Origin: Clostridium sp. CAG:433
GTDB taxonomy: Bacteria > Bacillota_I > Bacilli_A > RF39 > UBA660
Direction: 5' to 3'
NCBI GenBank assembly: GCA_000433675.1
Contig: FR893558.1
Coordinates: forward strand, 121,457 to 153,448
Length of the DNA: 31,992 bases
Below are positions 1-8,048 of this stretch, one piece after another. The position numbers were made by a program, and so were the translations under genes. The notes under the pieces were generated by a model. It was not told where the DNA came from and ran no database searches. It worked only from the letters and a program-made list of their open reading frames with translations. The first letter of the stretch is position 1. Each line of letters starts with the position of its first letter.

Positions 1-382
1 GTAATAAATTAAATAGAAAAATTGCTAAATTATAGTTTTTAAATAACTCATATATATATGAATCTATAATTAGATTTTTTCTTAAGATAAATATTATTAA
101 AAATAATAATTCTTGAAATATAAGTCCCATAATTGAAATTATAAATTCTTCTTTTAAAGGTTTATCTATTTTTTCATCTAAAGTGCATACTCCTCCAAAT
201 GGATATATCTTAATTTCTTTTATATTCCATTTATATTTATAAAGAAAAATAAAATGTCCAAATTCATGAAATAATATTATTATAGATATTACTACAAATT
301 CTTTAAAAAGTCCTGAAATAAGGCTTAAAAATATAATTATAATTGAGTATACACTTATATTAATTTTGTTTAAGAACTTCAC
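1..382 (-). CDS. spoIVFB: SpoIVFB-like site-2 membrane metalloprotease (partial, C-terminus beyond left edge)
   Basis: This is the first ~127 residues of an M50 intramembrane metalloprotease. I translated it by hand from the minus strand. It has an N-terminal hydrophobic segment, then the zinc motif HEFGH inside a membrane helix. Family hallmarks follow: PFGG, then PLKEEF and, near the edge, FNLLP; the last two match B. subtilis SpoIVFB closely. The second zinc ligand region (DGGK type) lies outside the window. In B. subtilis this protease cleaves pro-sigmaK in the outer forespore membrane. The likeliest start is GTG at 382, which overlaps the end of the upstream spoIVFA-like gene by 23 bases, suggesting translational coupling; TTG at 391 is an alternative. 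The order spoIVFA-spoIVFB is as in B. subtilis. Whether this organism has a pro-sigmaK substrate cannot be seen here. Confidence 0.88.
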   Translation of the reverse strand, partial: MKFLNKINISVYSIIIIFLSLISGLFKEFVVISIIILFHEFGHFIFLYKYKWNIKEIKIYPFGGVCTLDEKIDKPLKEEFIISIMGLIFQELLFLIIFILRKNLIIDSYIYELFKNYNLAIFLFNLL

Positions 383-983
383 TAGAATCAATTTCTACAC
401 CATCTTTTTGAAATATTAAATATAATTCATTGTTTTTAGCCTCACCTACTACAGCATTATCTTCTACATAATCATATAGTTTCATAGTAGTATTAGCTAA
501 ATTAGAATACCATACATCTATTCCATCTGATTGCTGAATAATTATTGTTTTACCAAGGCCCTCTTTTTCTCCTGAAAATATTACTATTCCTCCTTTTATT
601 ATAGGAATCGCATAATTATCATTAAGAGTTAATTTGATACCTTTATTGTATTTAGAAATAGATTTATATTTAAGTTTTTCATTAAATACTTTTTTGTCTT
701 CAAAAATATTTTGAAATGGAATAATATTTCCAACATATTTATTATATATATTTTTAAAATATGAAAATGAAAAATTTGTATTATATACTTTATTATAAAT
801 TATATTTTTTAATTTTAAATCTTTAGTACATGCGAGTGATGCGAAACAAAAAACTAGTAATACAACAAAAAATTTAAATGCGAAAAATTTAAATTTATTA
901 GGTTTAACTACTTTTTCATTTTTCTTAATACTTTTATTACTTTTATTTTTAATACGATTTTTTACATCATTTATATTCTCCAT
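360..983 (-). CDS. spoIVFA: SpoIVFA-like protein (inactive M23-type domain, membrane anchored)
   Basis: About 207 residues. A lysine/asparagine-rich cytoplasmic N-terminus is followed by one membrane segment near residues 31-52. The extracytoplasmic C-terminal half resembles a LytM/M23 fold: the stretch AIPIIKGGIVIFSGE, then GKTIIIQQSDGIDVWYSNL. I see none of the M23 zinc ligands (HxxxD, HxH), as expected for SpoIVFA, which regulates rather than cleaves. In B. subtilis it holds SpoIVFB and BofA in a complex and is degraded on signal from the forespore. The gene sits between mreD and spoIVFB, its usual place once minCD is removed. ATG at 983 has an AGGGTG ribosome site about 6 bases upstream; the in-frame GTG at 992 overlaps that site and is less likely. 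The assignment rests on context plus the domain pattern. Confidence 0.8.
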   Translation of the reverse strand: MENINDVKNRIKNKSNKSIKKNEKVVKPNKFKFFAFKFFVVLLVFCFASLACTKDLKLKNIIYNKVYNTNFSFSYFKNIYNKYVGNIIPFQNIFEDKKVFNEKLKYKSISKYNKGIKLTLNDNYAIPIIKGGIVIFSGEKEGLGKTIIIQQSDGIDVWYSNLANTTMKLYDYVEDNAVVGEAKNNELYLIFQKDGVEIDSSEVLKQN

Positions 984-1018
984 ATTATTCACCCTAGTAA
1001 ATAATATGAATATTTTTT

Positions 1019-1495
1019 TTATTTATTCCATATGACCTTTGTAAATAAATACATAATAGTTGAATAAATTAAATTTAAAACAAAAAAATATCTTAAAATA
1101 ACTGAAAATTCTAAAAGTGAATAATTAGTATATAAAAAGAAATTAAGAATGCAAAAACAAAGTGCATTATAAAAGAATATAACAAATATTGTAGTTAGAA
1201 TAACACTTATAACATTATAATCAAATCTTTTAAATATATGGTATATAAAGTATGAACATAAAAGAAAAATAATGGAATTTAATACATAGAAATTGGTAAA
1301 AAATAAATCATAAACTAATCCTAGAAAAAAAGAATAAAGTAAATAATATTTTTTTTCATTTTTAAAAAAAGGATATGCGAATATTAAACTTAATATCGTA
1401 AATAATGGAATAAAATATTTAAAGTTTGATAAATATATATTACATATATTTTCTAAAAACAAACTAAGTAATGATATAAGAATACAATATCTCAT
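1019..1495 (-). CDS. mreD: MreD, rod-shape-determining membrane protein
   Basis: 158 residues, almost entirely hydrophobic, with about five predicted membrane segments. This is the usual size and layout of MreD, a partner of MreC in the elongasome that guides lateral peptidoglycan synthesis. The sequence itself is weakly conserved, so the call rests on position directly after mreC, with which it shares a TAATG stop/start overlap at 1495, and on topology. It is followed after about 35 bases by the spoIVFA-like gene; the minC and minD genes found there in Bacillus are absent. Confidence 0.8.
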   Translation of the reverse strand: MRYCILISLLSLFLENICNIYLSNFKYFIPLFTILSLIFAYPFFKNEKKYYLLYSFFLGLVYDLFFTNFYVLNSIIFLLCSYFIYHIFKRFDYNVISVILTTIFVIFFYNALCFCILNFFLYTNYSLLEFSVILRYFFVLNLIYSTIMYLFTKVIWNK

Positions 1496-2271
1496 TATTT
1501 ACCACCTTTTATAACTGAAACAATATTAATATTATTAAAATTAGAAGCTGGTGATAATGTAAATGTATATGATAGTCCATATGTATCTTTATTTGTTTCT
1601 TTTATTTTTCCTATTAATAATCCAGATGAAAAAGAATCACTTAGTCCTGATGTAACTACATTTATATTTTTAACTTTATCTTTATCAAAATCACCTATTA
1701 CATCTTTTAAAATTAGTTCATTTTTATTTGTATCATATTTATCTATAATTCCATAATATACATTTTCTTCATAGGTAAATGCTGCGGATATATAATTATC
1801 TCTAGTTGATGATATTATAAGTTTAATATCACTTGATTTATTATTTACTTTTATTACTTTTCCTATTAATCCTTCTGAATTAATTACAGCATCTCCCTTT
1901 TTTATACCATCTTTTTTACCTTTATCTATAGTAAGTATATCATACCAATATTTTGTACTTCTTTTTATTACAGTTGCATTAATAAATTCTTTATCACTAT
2001 TTACTGTATTTAAATTTAATGTTTTCTTTAATTCTCCAATTTCATTTTGATAATCTTTATTTATTTCTTTTGTTATTTCTTTATTTAAATCATCTTTATT
2101 ATTTATAACAGTTACTTTACTTATATCCGCTGTTAAATCTTTAAGTGAATTAAATAAAAAGTTATTTTTTTCTTTATCATTTATAAAAAAGTACAATAAT
2201 AAAAATACAATTATTATAATTAATATGATTATTAAAATCTTTTTTTCTTTCTTCTTATTCTTTTTTTTCAT
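1495..2271 (-). CDS. mreC: MreC, cell-shape scaffold protein
   Basis: 258 residues from ATG at 2271, chosen because AGAGGTG lies 5-6 bases upstream; the open frame runs back to 2349 but that part overlaps the end of radC. A lysine-rich N-terminus is followed by one membrane helix (residues ~12-30), a short predicted coiled coil (~45-90, rich in NKE) and the paired beta domains of MreC. Recognisable MreC signatures are DILTIDKGKKDGIKKGDAVIN, GLIGKV and the late VVTSGLSDSFSSGLLIGKI segment. MreC is an extracytoplasmic scaffold that links penicillin-binding proteins to MreD and MreB. No mreB gene precedes it here; radC does instead. Confidence 0.9.
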   Translation of the reverse strand: MKKKNKKKEKKILIIILIIIIVFLLLYFFINDKEKNNFLFNSLKDLTADISKVTVINNKDDLNKEITKEINKDYQNEIGELKKTLNLNTVNSDKEFINATVIKRSTKYWYDILTIDKGKKDGIKKGDAVINSEGLIGKVIKVNNKSSDIKLIISSTRDNYISAAFTYEENVYYGIIDKYDTNKNELILKDVIGDFDKDKVKNINVVTSGLSDSFSSGLLIGKIKETNKDTYGLSYTFTLSPASNFNNINIVSVIKGGK

Positions 2272-2287
2272 TATTTCACCTCTAAAA

Positions 2288-2968
2288 TTAAATATCACCA
2301 TTTTCAAAAAAACTATAATAGTTATTTCCAACAATAATATGATCAACAACTGCGATTCCTTGCATTTTACCTATTTCTACTAAATTTTTAGTAAGAAACA
2401 TATCTTCTTTTGATGGAATAGTATCACCACTTGGGTGATTATGGACACATATTATTGATGAAGCACTTAAAAGATATGCATGTTTAAATATTTCCCTTGG
2501 ATGAACTATACTTCTATTTAATGTTCCTATAAAAAGTAATTTTTTATCAATTAAATTCTTTTTTGAATCTAAATATAATGCATAAAAATGTTCTTGTTCT
2601 AATCCTTCTACTTCACCTTTTATATATTCATATATTTTATCAGGTGAATCCATTTTTATATTGTGCGTATTATTCATATAATATACTCTTTTACCAAGTT
2701 CTATTGCCGCTAAAATTTTAATTGCTTTTGCTTCTCCAATACCATTTATTTTTTTTAAATTATTTAAAGTCATATTTTTTAAATCAGATATATCATTCAT
2801 TTTACTTAATATTGAATTTGATAATTCTTTTACTGATTTATTTTTTACTCCTGTATTAAGTATTATGCTTAATAGTTCTTCATTTGATACATTTTCCTTT
2901 CCGTATAATTTAAACCTTTCTCTTGGTCTTTCTTTTATTGGAATATCTTTTATTAAAGTATTATCCAT
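2288..2968 (-). CDS. radC: RadC/JAB-domain protein (UPF0758)
   Basis: 226 residues, normal for the family. The N-terminal half contains a helix-hairpin-helix (LKKINGIGEAKAIKILAA, about residues 68-85). The C-terminal half is the JAB/MPN metalloprotease-like domain, with the zinc motif HNHPSGD followed by the conserved acidic residue in SKED. The DNA-repair role once proposed for RadC is not well supported, so the biochemical function is open. The start ATG at 2968 overlaps the end of the SpoIIB-like gene by 8 bases, and mreC follows after 16 bases, so the three are probably co-transcribed. The order radC then mreCD is conserved in Bacillus, where mreB lies between. Confidence 0.92.
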   Translation of the reverse strand: MDNTLIKDIPIKERPRERFKLYGKENVSNEELLSIILNTGVKNKSVKELSNSILSKMNDISDLKNMTLNNLKKINGIGEAKAIKILAAIELGKRVYYMNNTHNIKMDSPDKIYEYIKGEVEGLEQEHFYALYLDSKKNLIDKKLLFIGTLNRSIVHPREIFKHAYLLSASSIICVHNHPSGDTIPSKEDMFLTKNLVEIGKMQGIAVVDHIIVGNNYYSFFENGDI

Positions 2969-3422
2969 TTTGTAATATCAACTCCTCATATTTAGAGAGT
3001 ACTTGTTTTTGTGCATTAAAAATAGTCGTCTTATCATCTGTATCTTTTATTAAGTTATCATATTGATCAAGTAATGTGATAAATTCACTATTATCTATAT
3101 TTACTCTCTTCATATATATATTCTCCGTTATCTTATAAGAATCCACTATTTTTTCTTTTAAATTTTCATTTTTTGTTATTCCAATAATTGCATGATATCC
3201 ATCATTATCTTTAAAATAAAAATAATTTTTTAAGTTTTTTGTATTATTTATCATATTTTCTTCTGAACTATATACACCATATTGAAGCATATATACATTT
3301 TCATTTTTATATTTAAATACATCTTTTGTTTCTGTTTTATTATATGAATCATATACATATTTTCCAATTGTTATTCCTGTTATTACCGCAATTATAAAAT
3401 ATACTATTTTCTTTTTATCCAT
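2961..3422 (-). CDS. SpoIIB-like SPOR-domain membrane protein
   Basis: 153 residues from ATG at 3422 (GGGTG ribosome site upstream; the in-frame GTG at 3431 is less likely). Short lysine-rich N-terminus, one membrane helix (~residues 6-22), then an extracytoplasmic domain that reads like an SPOR repeat: VYMLQYGVYSSEENMINN, then NYFYFKDNDGYHAIIGIT. SPOR domains bind denuded glycan at division septa. In B. subtilis spoIIB encodes a SPOR protein acting at the sporulation septum and sits upstream of maf-radC-mreBCD. The same position here, just upstream of radC, supports a SpoIIB-type role. Direct similarity to SpoIIB is too weak to judge by eye, so the symbol is left empty. It is first in the minus-strand cluster that runs to spoIVFB. 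Confidence 0.6.
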   Translation of the reverse strand: MDKKKIVYFIIAVITGITIGKYVYDSYNKTETKDVFKYKNENVYMLQYGVYSSEENMINNTKNLKNYFYFKDNDGYHAIIGITKNENLKEKIVDSYKITENIYMKRVNIDNSEFITLLDQYDNLIKDTDDKTTIFNAQKQVLSKYEELILQNG

Positions 3423-3477
3423 TTCACTCACCCTTAAATCCTATCATTCATATATTAATACATTTATTTTAAATTTT

Positions 3478-3485
3478 TTGTCGAA
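3478..3485. promoter_or_regulatory. Candidate Spo0A box upstream of the SpoIIB-like operon
   Basis: TTGTCGAA on the plus strand (TTCGACAA on the transcribed-gene strand) is an exact match to the Spo0A box core TGTCGAA. It lies about 56-63 bases upstream of the SpoIIB-like start, between that gene and the proS terminator. On the minus strand TCGACA sits 18 bases upstream of TATTAA, so the box may overlap a -35 region. An 8-base match in AT-rich DNA can arise by chance; its position before a sporulation-type operon is what makes it worth listing. Confidence 0.4.
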
Positions 3486-3489
3486 AAAA

Positions 3490-3510
3490 AAGAAAGTTAA
3501 ATACTTTCTT
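3490..3510 (-). terminator. Terminator of proS
   Basis: Inverted repeat AAGAAAGT / ACTTTCTT (3490-3497 with 3503-3510) around a 5-base loop. In the minus-strand direction it is followed by a run of eight Ts. The proS stop codon lies in the loop and arm, so the hairpin overlaps the gene end. Confidence 0.8.
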
Positions 3511-5200
3511 CGTCTATAATATCTTGAACTGTATAAAGAACGTCAAAAATTGATATTTCTTTTATTTCATCGCTATCTCTTTTCTTTAGCTCAACAATAT
3601 GTTCATCAATTTTATTTCCGATTGTGATTCTAATTGGTATTCCAATTAAATCCATATCATTAAATTTAACTCCCGTTCTTTCTTTTCTATCATCTAGTAA
3701 AACATCTATATTTGATTTTTTAAATGTTTGATATAAATGGTTACCAGCTTCTACTTGTTTTTCATTTTCCATATTTACAATTATTATTGCTACTTTATAT
3801 GGTGCGATACTCATAGGCCATATTATACCTTTTTCGTCGTTCTTTTGTTCAACAACTGCGGACATACATCTACATATTCCTATGCCATAACAACCCATAA
3901 CTACAGGTTTTAATGTATTATCTGTATCTTTAAAATTAAGATCTAAACATTCAGAATACTTAGTTCCAAGTTTAAATGTATTTCCTATTTCAATACCTTT
4001 TTTAAATTTTAATGGATTACCACAATTAGGACACATATCTCCTTCTTTTACATTTCTAATATCAGAAACATAATCGTGATTAAAGTCTTCTATATTAACA
4101 TTTTTATAGTGATATCCTTTTTTATTTGCTCCTACTATAAAGTTAACCATCATCATTACTTCATTATCAACTATTATAGGTATTCCAAGTCCTATTGGAC
4201 CAATATTACCTATTTCACATCTAGCAAGTTTTTTTACTTCTTTTGGGTCTGCTAAATGCATTTCTTTAGCATTTAGTAAGTTTAATACTTTATCTTCATT
4301 AACAAAAGCATCACCTTTTAATACTAAAGCATAAAATTTATTATCTATTTTATATATTAATGTTTTTACAAGTTTAAATGGTGCTTCATTTAAGTATTCA
4401 CTTACTTCTTCTATAGTTTTAGCGTCACCTGTTTCTATTAAATCTTTTTCTAATTTTTTCTCTGATGATTCTTTTTCTTTTGTTATTGACTCACATATTT
4501 CTAAATTTGATGAAAAATCACAATTATCACAGAAAACAAGTGTATCTTCACCAATATCAGATAATGCTTGGAATTCTTCTGATAAAATTCCTCCCATTGA
4601 ACCTGTACTTGCTTTTACAACCCTATAATTAATTCCTATTCTTGTAAATATCTTTTTATATGCATTATACATATTTGAATATGATACATTTAATCCATTT
4701 TCATCTTTATCAAATGAATATGCATCCTTCATTAAAAATTCTCTTACTCTAATAAGACCATATCTTGGTCTTGCTTCATCTCTAAATTTATTTTGAATTT
4801 GATAAATACTAAATGGTAAATCTTTAAATGATTGTACTTTATTTTTAGCCGCTATTGTAAACAATTCTTCATGTGTTGGACCCAATACATAATTTTTATC
4901 ATATCTATCTTTAAGCTTAAACATAGCGTCACCAAATGATGATAATCTATTTGATTCTGCATATATATCTTCATTAATTAATGAAGGCATAAGTACTTCT
5001 TCAGCATTTATTTTATTCATTTCTTCTCTAACTATTTTTTCAATATTGTTAAGTACTTTAAGTCCAAGTGGTAAATACATGTAAATACCTGATGATGTTT
5101 TTTTTATCATTCCAGATCTTACTAATAAATTACCACTTACGCTATCTTCATCTTTAATATTTTCTCTGATAGTATAAAAGAAACTATTTTTTAATTTCAT
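3497..5200 (-). CDS. proS: Prolyl-tRNA synthetase, bacterial type with editing domain
   Basis: 567 residues, the normal length for the bacterial ProS that carries an INS editing insertion. It charges tRNA-Pro with proline and hydrolyses mischarged Ala-tRNA-Pro. Class II motif 2 is visible as FRDEARPRYGLIRVREF (near residue 140), the zinc-like pair CDNC precedes the insertion, and the YbaK-like editing domain spans roughly residues 235-385. Motif 3 appears as MGCYGIGICRCM. The C-terminal anticodon-binding domain includes APYKVAIIIVN and LLDDRKERTGVKF. It is transcribed alone, from the promoter at 5228-5256 to the terminator at 3490-3510. In Bacillus proS follows rseP; here rseP lies about 22 kb away. 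Confidence 0.97.
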   Translation of the reverse strand: MKLKNSFFYTIRENIKDEDSVSGNLLVRSGMIKKTSSGIYMYLPLGLKVLNNIEKIVREEMNKINAEEVLMPSLINEDIYAESNRLSSFGDAMFKLKDRYDKNYVLGPTHEELFTIAAKNKVQSFKDLPFSIYQIQNKFRDEARPRYGLIRVREFLMKDAYSFDKDENGLNVSYSNMYNAYKKIFTRIGINYRVVKASTGSMGGILSEEFQALSDIGEDTLVFCDNCDFSSNLEICESITKEKESSEKKLEKDLIETGDAKTIEEVSEYLNEAPFKLVKTLIYKIDNKFYALVLKGDAFVNEDKVLNLLNAKEMHLADPKEVKKLARCEIGNIGPIGLGIPIIVDNEVMMMVNFIVGANKKGYHYKNVNIEDFNHDYVSDIRNVKEGDMCPNCGNPLKFKKGIEIGNTFKLGTKYSECLDLNFKDTDNTLKPVVMGCYGIGICRCMSAVVEQKNDEKGIIWPMSIAPYKVAIIIVNMENEKQVEAGNHLYQTFKKSNIDVLLDDRKERTGVKFNDMDLIGIPIRITIGNKIDEHIVELKKRDSDEIKEISIFDVLYTVQDIIDEESI

Positions 5201-5227
5201 ATTTAGTCACTTCCTAAAATCAATTAA

Positions 5228-5256
5228 ATTATACCAAAAATTAACCTATTATACAA
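5228..5256 (-). promoter_or_regulatory. SigA-type promoter of proS
   Basis: On the minus strand TTGTAT (5256-5251) and TATAAT (5233-5228) are separated by 17 bases, and the -10 carries the extended TGG element (TGGTATAAT). It lies 28 bases upstream of the proS ATG. Confidence 0.65.
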
Positions 5257-5263
5257 TGAAAAA

Positions 5264-5289
5264 AAGAAGAATTAATTTTTATTCTTCTT
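5264..5289 (-). terminator. Terminator of the zinc-ribbon membrane protein gene
   Basis: Inverted repeat AAGAAGAAT / ATTCTTCTT (5264-5272 with 5281-5289) around an 8-base loop. In the minus-strand direction it is followed by a T-run. It overlaps the last codons of the upstream gene. Confidence 0.75.
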
Positions 5290-7602
5290 AGTTTCTTTAT
5301 AGAATACATATGATATAAGTGCTATACCAAATCCTAGTATAATAAATACTAAAGCAAGATTATCAAATATTCTAAATAAATTTACAATCATTGATATTAC
5401 AAAAGTTATTATTCCAAATACTATAAGTGGATTTGATTTTTTTACAAGTCCATATATTAAAGTTACAATAGAAATTATTAAACTAAATGTTAATGCTTCA
5501 GTTAAAGAATATATAAATATCATTGCTAAAATAGTTAATTCTAATACTTCTTTATCTGATTTTTTACTTAGTTTTATAACATAATCACATATAATAAATG
5601 TAAATATAATTAGTATTGAAAGTATTAACTCTGTTTGAATACTTTCAAATATATCAACATTTTGTACTAAATTGATATATGGAAGTATTATAACTGGTGT
5701 ATAACAAGTTATTTTTCTATCTGTATCTATTTCAAGCAAGTACATAGAAATAATAATTATAATGTATGACACTAATGTAAATATATTCGCAATTACTATT
5801 TTTTCTATATAACAATTAAATAGTTTATAAATTAATATAAATCCAAGTAATGTATATATGTATTTAAATATGAATCTTAATTTTCCTTCTTTATTGTACA
5901 TATAAAATACTAATGAATATATAAGAACATTTGCAATTACTGCATACATACTATAATTTTTAATATCAAATAATGTAAGAATTATAAGCATAGAAAACAG
6001 TATATATTTTAAAACACTTTTAAATGTTATTTTTATTTTATCAGAGAACATATAGATTAATGCTATTATACCTGTTACAAAAAGTAATACATAATATAAT
6101 TTAATGTTTAATCTTATAGAACACAAGAATAAATTACAAATTGCAAGAATAAGCATTACTATATTTTCTGATTTAATATTTTTATTAATTAATACATATA
6201 TGAAATAATATATCCATAATAGTTCATTTAATAAAAATGCAGTTAATGAGTTTCCATTAAAAATAATTACGATACTTGATACACTTAAGAATATAAATGC
6301 AAATGCTTCAAATATACTATTTATAACAGTTTCTTTTTCATTTTTATTTATAAATGTATTAATTAAGAAACAAAGTATGCTTGCAACTAATAAAATTAGT
6401 TCTAGTTTTGCATCTATAAATACCTCAAATATATTATATATTAATATAAACATTGTTATTGGAAGTAATAATTCTGATATTGTTTTTTTAATTTTTTCAT
6501 CATTAAATTTAATAGTAAATATTTGAATTGCTCCTATAATTAAAGTCATTATAATCGCAACTTCAGGTCTTATACTATAGTAAAAAATATTAAAGTAAGA
6601 TAAAATCATTGTAAGAATATAAGACATTACTGAAATACTTTTATCACTAATAATTGTAAGTATAAAATATAATAAAGCAAGTGATAAAATTGTAACAAAT
6701 AATTTTATACTAATACTACTTGTTAATAGATTAATTATATCTGGTACTAAACTTAAAGTTAATATGTAAATCAAAATCACATATATATAATTTAATGGAT
6801 TATTTTTTTCAGTTTTAATAATTATAAAAAGTGATATTAATTCAAATATAAATGGTATTATAGAATTTATAACTAAATCTGAATAAATACCAGAATAAGT
6901 TAGTATAATAGGAACAAATATTAAAGATATTATTGACATAAATGTTCTTAATTGTTTATTTTTTACAAAAACATTTATGATTATTATTACTAAATTAATT
7001 AAACATAATACTGGTAATATTAAGTTTTCACTATATATTTTATCCATCTTAAATAAATATAATAATGATATAACCATTAAATATGAAAATACATGTCCAA
7101 AAAACAAGAATGTTTTTGATTTCATAAATTTACTACTTAAGTAATAGATTAATGCACATAATACGCTTGATAATGCTAAATATACATATATTCCACTACC
7201 CTTATATGATAAATAATTACCAAGTAATTCCTTTTCTCCTATAAAATTTAATATTACTATTATAAATATAGTTCCAAGAAACCACATTGTTTTATGGGCA
7301 CCATCATTTTTAAGTTTTTTAAATGCAAAAGATGATGCGAAAAATATTAATGCTTCGATACTTAAAAATATAACTTTAAATATATCATTCATATTTTCCC
7401 AGTTTGTAAATGCAAAAATAATGCTTGATATAATTACTAGAAATGTACCTAACCATAATAATAATTTTTCATTGGCTTGTTCTTTCTTCTCTTTTTCAAT
7501 CTTTTTAATTTTTTCTAGTTCTTTTTTTGTTGGTTTGCCACATTTTGTACAGAAATTACTATTTTCTTTTAATTCATTTCCACAGTTTGTACAATATTTC
7601 AT
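5272..7602 (-). CDS. Zinc-ribbon protein with very many membrane segments, function unknown
   Basis: 776 residues from ATG at 7602 (AGAAGGTG ribosome site; the in-frame GTG at 7611 lies within that site). The N-terminus is a compact zinc ribbon with two pairs of cysteines, CTNCG and CTKCG, within residues 4-22. A lysine/glutamate-rich linker (~28-46) follows. The rest, from about residue 48 to 768, is one hydrophobic segment after another, more than twenty helices by eye, with short polar loops. The N-terminal ribbon should be cytoplasmic. I do not recognise a transporter or enzyme motif; similar zinc-ribbon polytopic proteins of unknown function are common in Firmicutes. It is a single-gene transcription unit between its own promoter (TATAAT at 7632-7627) and the terminator at 5264-5289. 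Confidence 0.85.
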   Translation of the reverse strand: MKYCTNCGNELKENSNFCTKCGKPTKKELEKIKKIEKEKKEQANEKLLLWLGTFLVIISSIIFAFTNWENMNDIFKVIFLSIEALIFFASSFAFKKLKNDGAHKTMWFLGTIFIIVILNFIGEKELLGNYLSYKGSGIYVYLALSSVLCALIYYLSSKFMKSKTFLFFGHVFSYLMVISLLYLFKMDKIYSENLILPVLCLINLVIIIINVFVKNKQLRTFMSIISLIFVPIILTYSGIYSDLVINSIIPFIFELISLFIIIKTEKNNPLNYIYVILIYILTLSLVPDIINLLTSSISIKLFVTILSLALLYFILTIISDKSISVMSYILTMILSYFNIFYYSIRPEVAIIMTLIIGAIQIFTIKFNDEKIKKTISELLLPITMFILIYNIFEVFIDAKLELILLVASILCFLINTFINKNEKETVINSIFEAFAFIFLSVSSIVIIFNGNSLTAFLLNELLWIYYFIYVLINKNIKSENIVMLILAICNLFLCSIRLNIKLYYVLLFVTGIIALIYMFSDKIKITFKSVLKYILFSMLIILTLFDIKNYSMYAVIANVLIYSLVFYMYNKEGKLRFIFKYIYTLLGFILIYKLFNCYIEKIVIANIFTLVSYIIIIISMYLLEIDTDRKITCYTPVIILPYINLVQNVDIFESIQTELILSILIIFTFIICDYVIKLSKKSDKEVLELTILAMIFIYSLTEALTFSLIISIVTLIYGLVKKSNPLIVFGIITFVISMIVNLFRIFDNLALVFIILGFGIALISYVFYKETKKNKN

Positions 7603-7665
7603 TTTATTCACCTTCTATTCAATTAAATTATACACTATTTTTATAAAAAATAAAAGAAGCAATAA

Positions 7666-7694
7666 AAAACTTAGAAACATTTAATCTAAGTTTT
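7666..7694 (-). terminator. Terminator of the sigma-factor locus
   Basis: Perfect 10-bp inverted repeat AAAACTTAGA / TCTAAGTTTT (7666-7675 with 7685-7694) around a 9-base loop. It is T-rich on the 3' side in the minus-strand direction, and lies about 80 bases beyond the sigma region-4 frame. Confidence 0.7.
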
Positions 7695-7772
7695 ATTAAA
7701 ATCATTCTTTTTTATTTTTTAAATTTTTCTATACTTTTTTTCTTTTATATCTTTTTCATCTTTTAAAACATT

Positions 7773-8048
7773 TTATTCATCAGATGCAACTTCAATTGCG
7801 TGATCAATTGATTTTATTACTGATTCTTTATAATTTAATAATACTTCTTTTATTATTTTAGAAACTTCATCTCTTTCAATATCTAAAAACTCTGCTATTG
7901 CATCGACTGAAAAATACTTTCCATCAATATAACCCATTCTTAAAGAAATTATAATTGATTCTTTTGATCCTAAATTACTTATCATTTGTTTGAAATTTGA
8001 TGTTTTAAATAATTTAATCATATTTATATTGATATATTTCTTGGGCAT
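7773..8048 (-). CDS. Sigma-70 region 4-like polypeptide, separate frame from the rest of the sigma factor
   Basis: 91 residues if started at ATG 8048, 82 if started at ATG 8021; neither has a clear ribosome site. Residues ~24-80 look like sigma region 4: LGSKESIIISLRMGYIDGKYF corresponds to the 'L..RE..ii.LR.GL.dG...' opening, followed by a helix-turn-helix, SVDAIAEFLDIERDEVSKII. The usual ERIRQIE recognition helix reads DEVSKIIKE here, so -35 specificity should differ from housekeeping sigma. The frame is +1 relative to the upstream sigma gene and overlaps its last 35 bases. At 8021 the bases ATGATTAA hold both a start for this frame and the stop of the upstream one, as in translationally coupled genes. 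It could be a separate subunit of a split sigma, the product of a +1 frameshift, or the tail of a broken gene. Confidence 0.7.
   Translation of the reverse strand: MPKKYININMIKLFKTSNFKQMISNLGSKESIIISLRMGYIDGKYFSVDAIAEFLDIERDEVSKIIKEVLLNYKESVIKSIDHAIEVASDE

Noticed and set aside
2272..2349. Upstream extension of the mreC frame to ATG 2349
   Set aside because: It overlaps the radC end and lacks a ribosome site, while ATG 2271 has AGAGGTG at the right distance.
7421..7684. Plus-strand open frame of 87 codons rich in Phe and Ser
   Set aside because: It is the complement of the zinc-ribbon gene's start region, with low-complexity content and no ribosome site.
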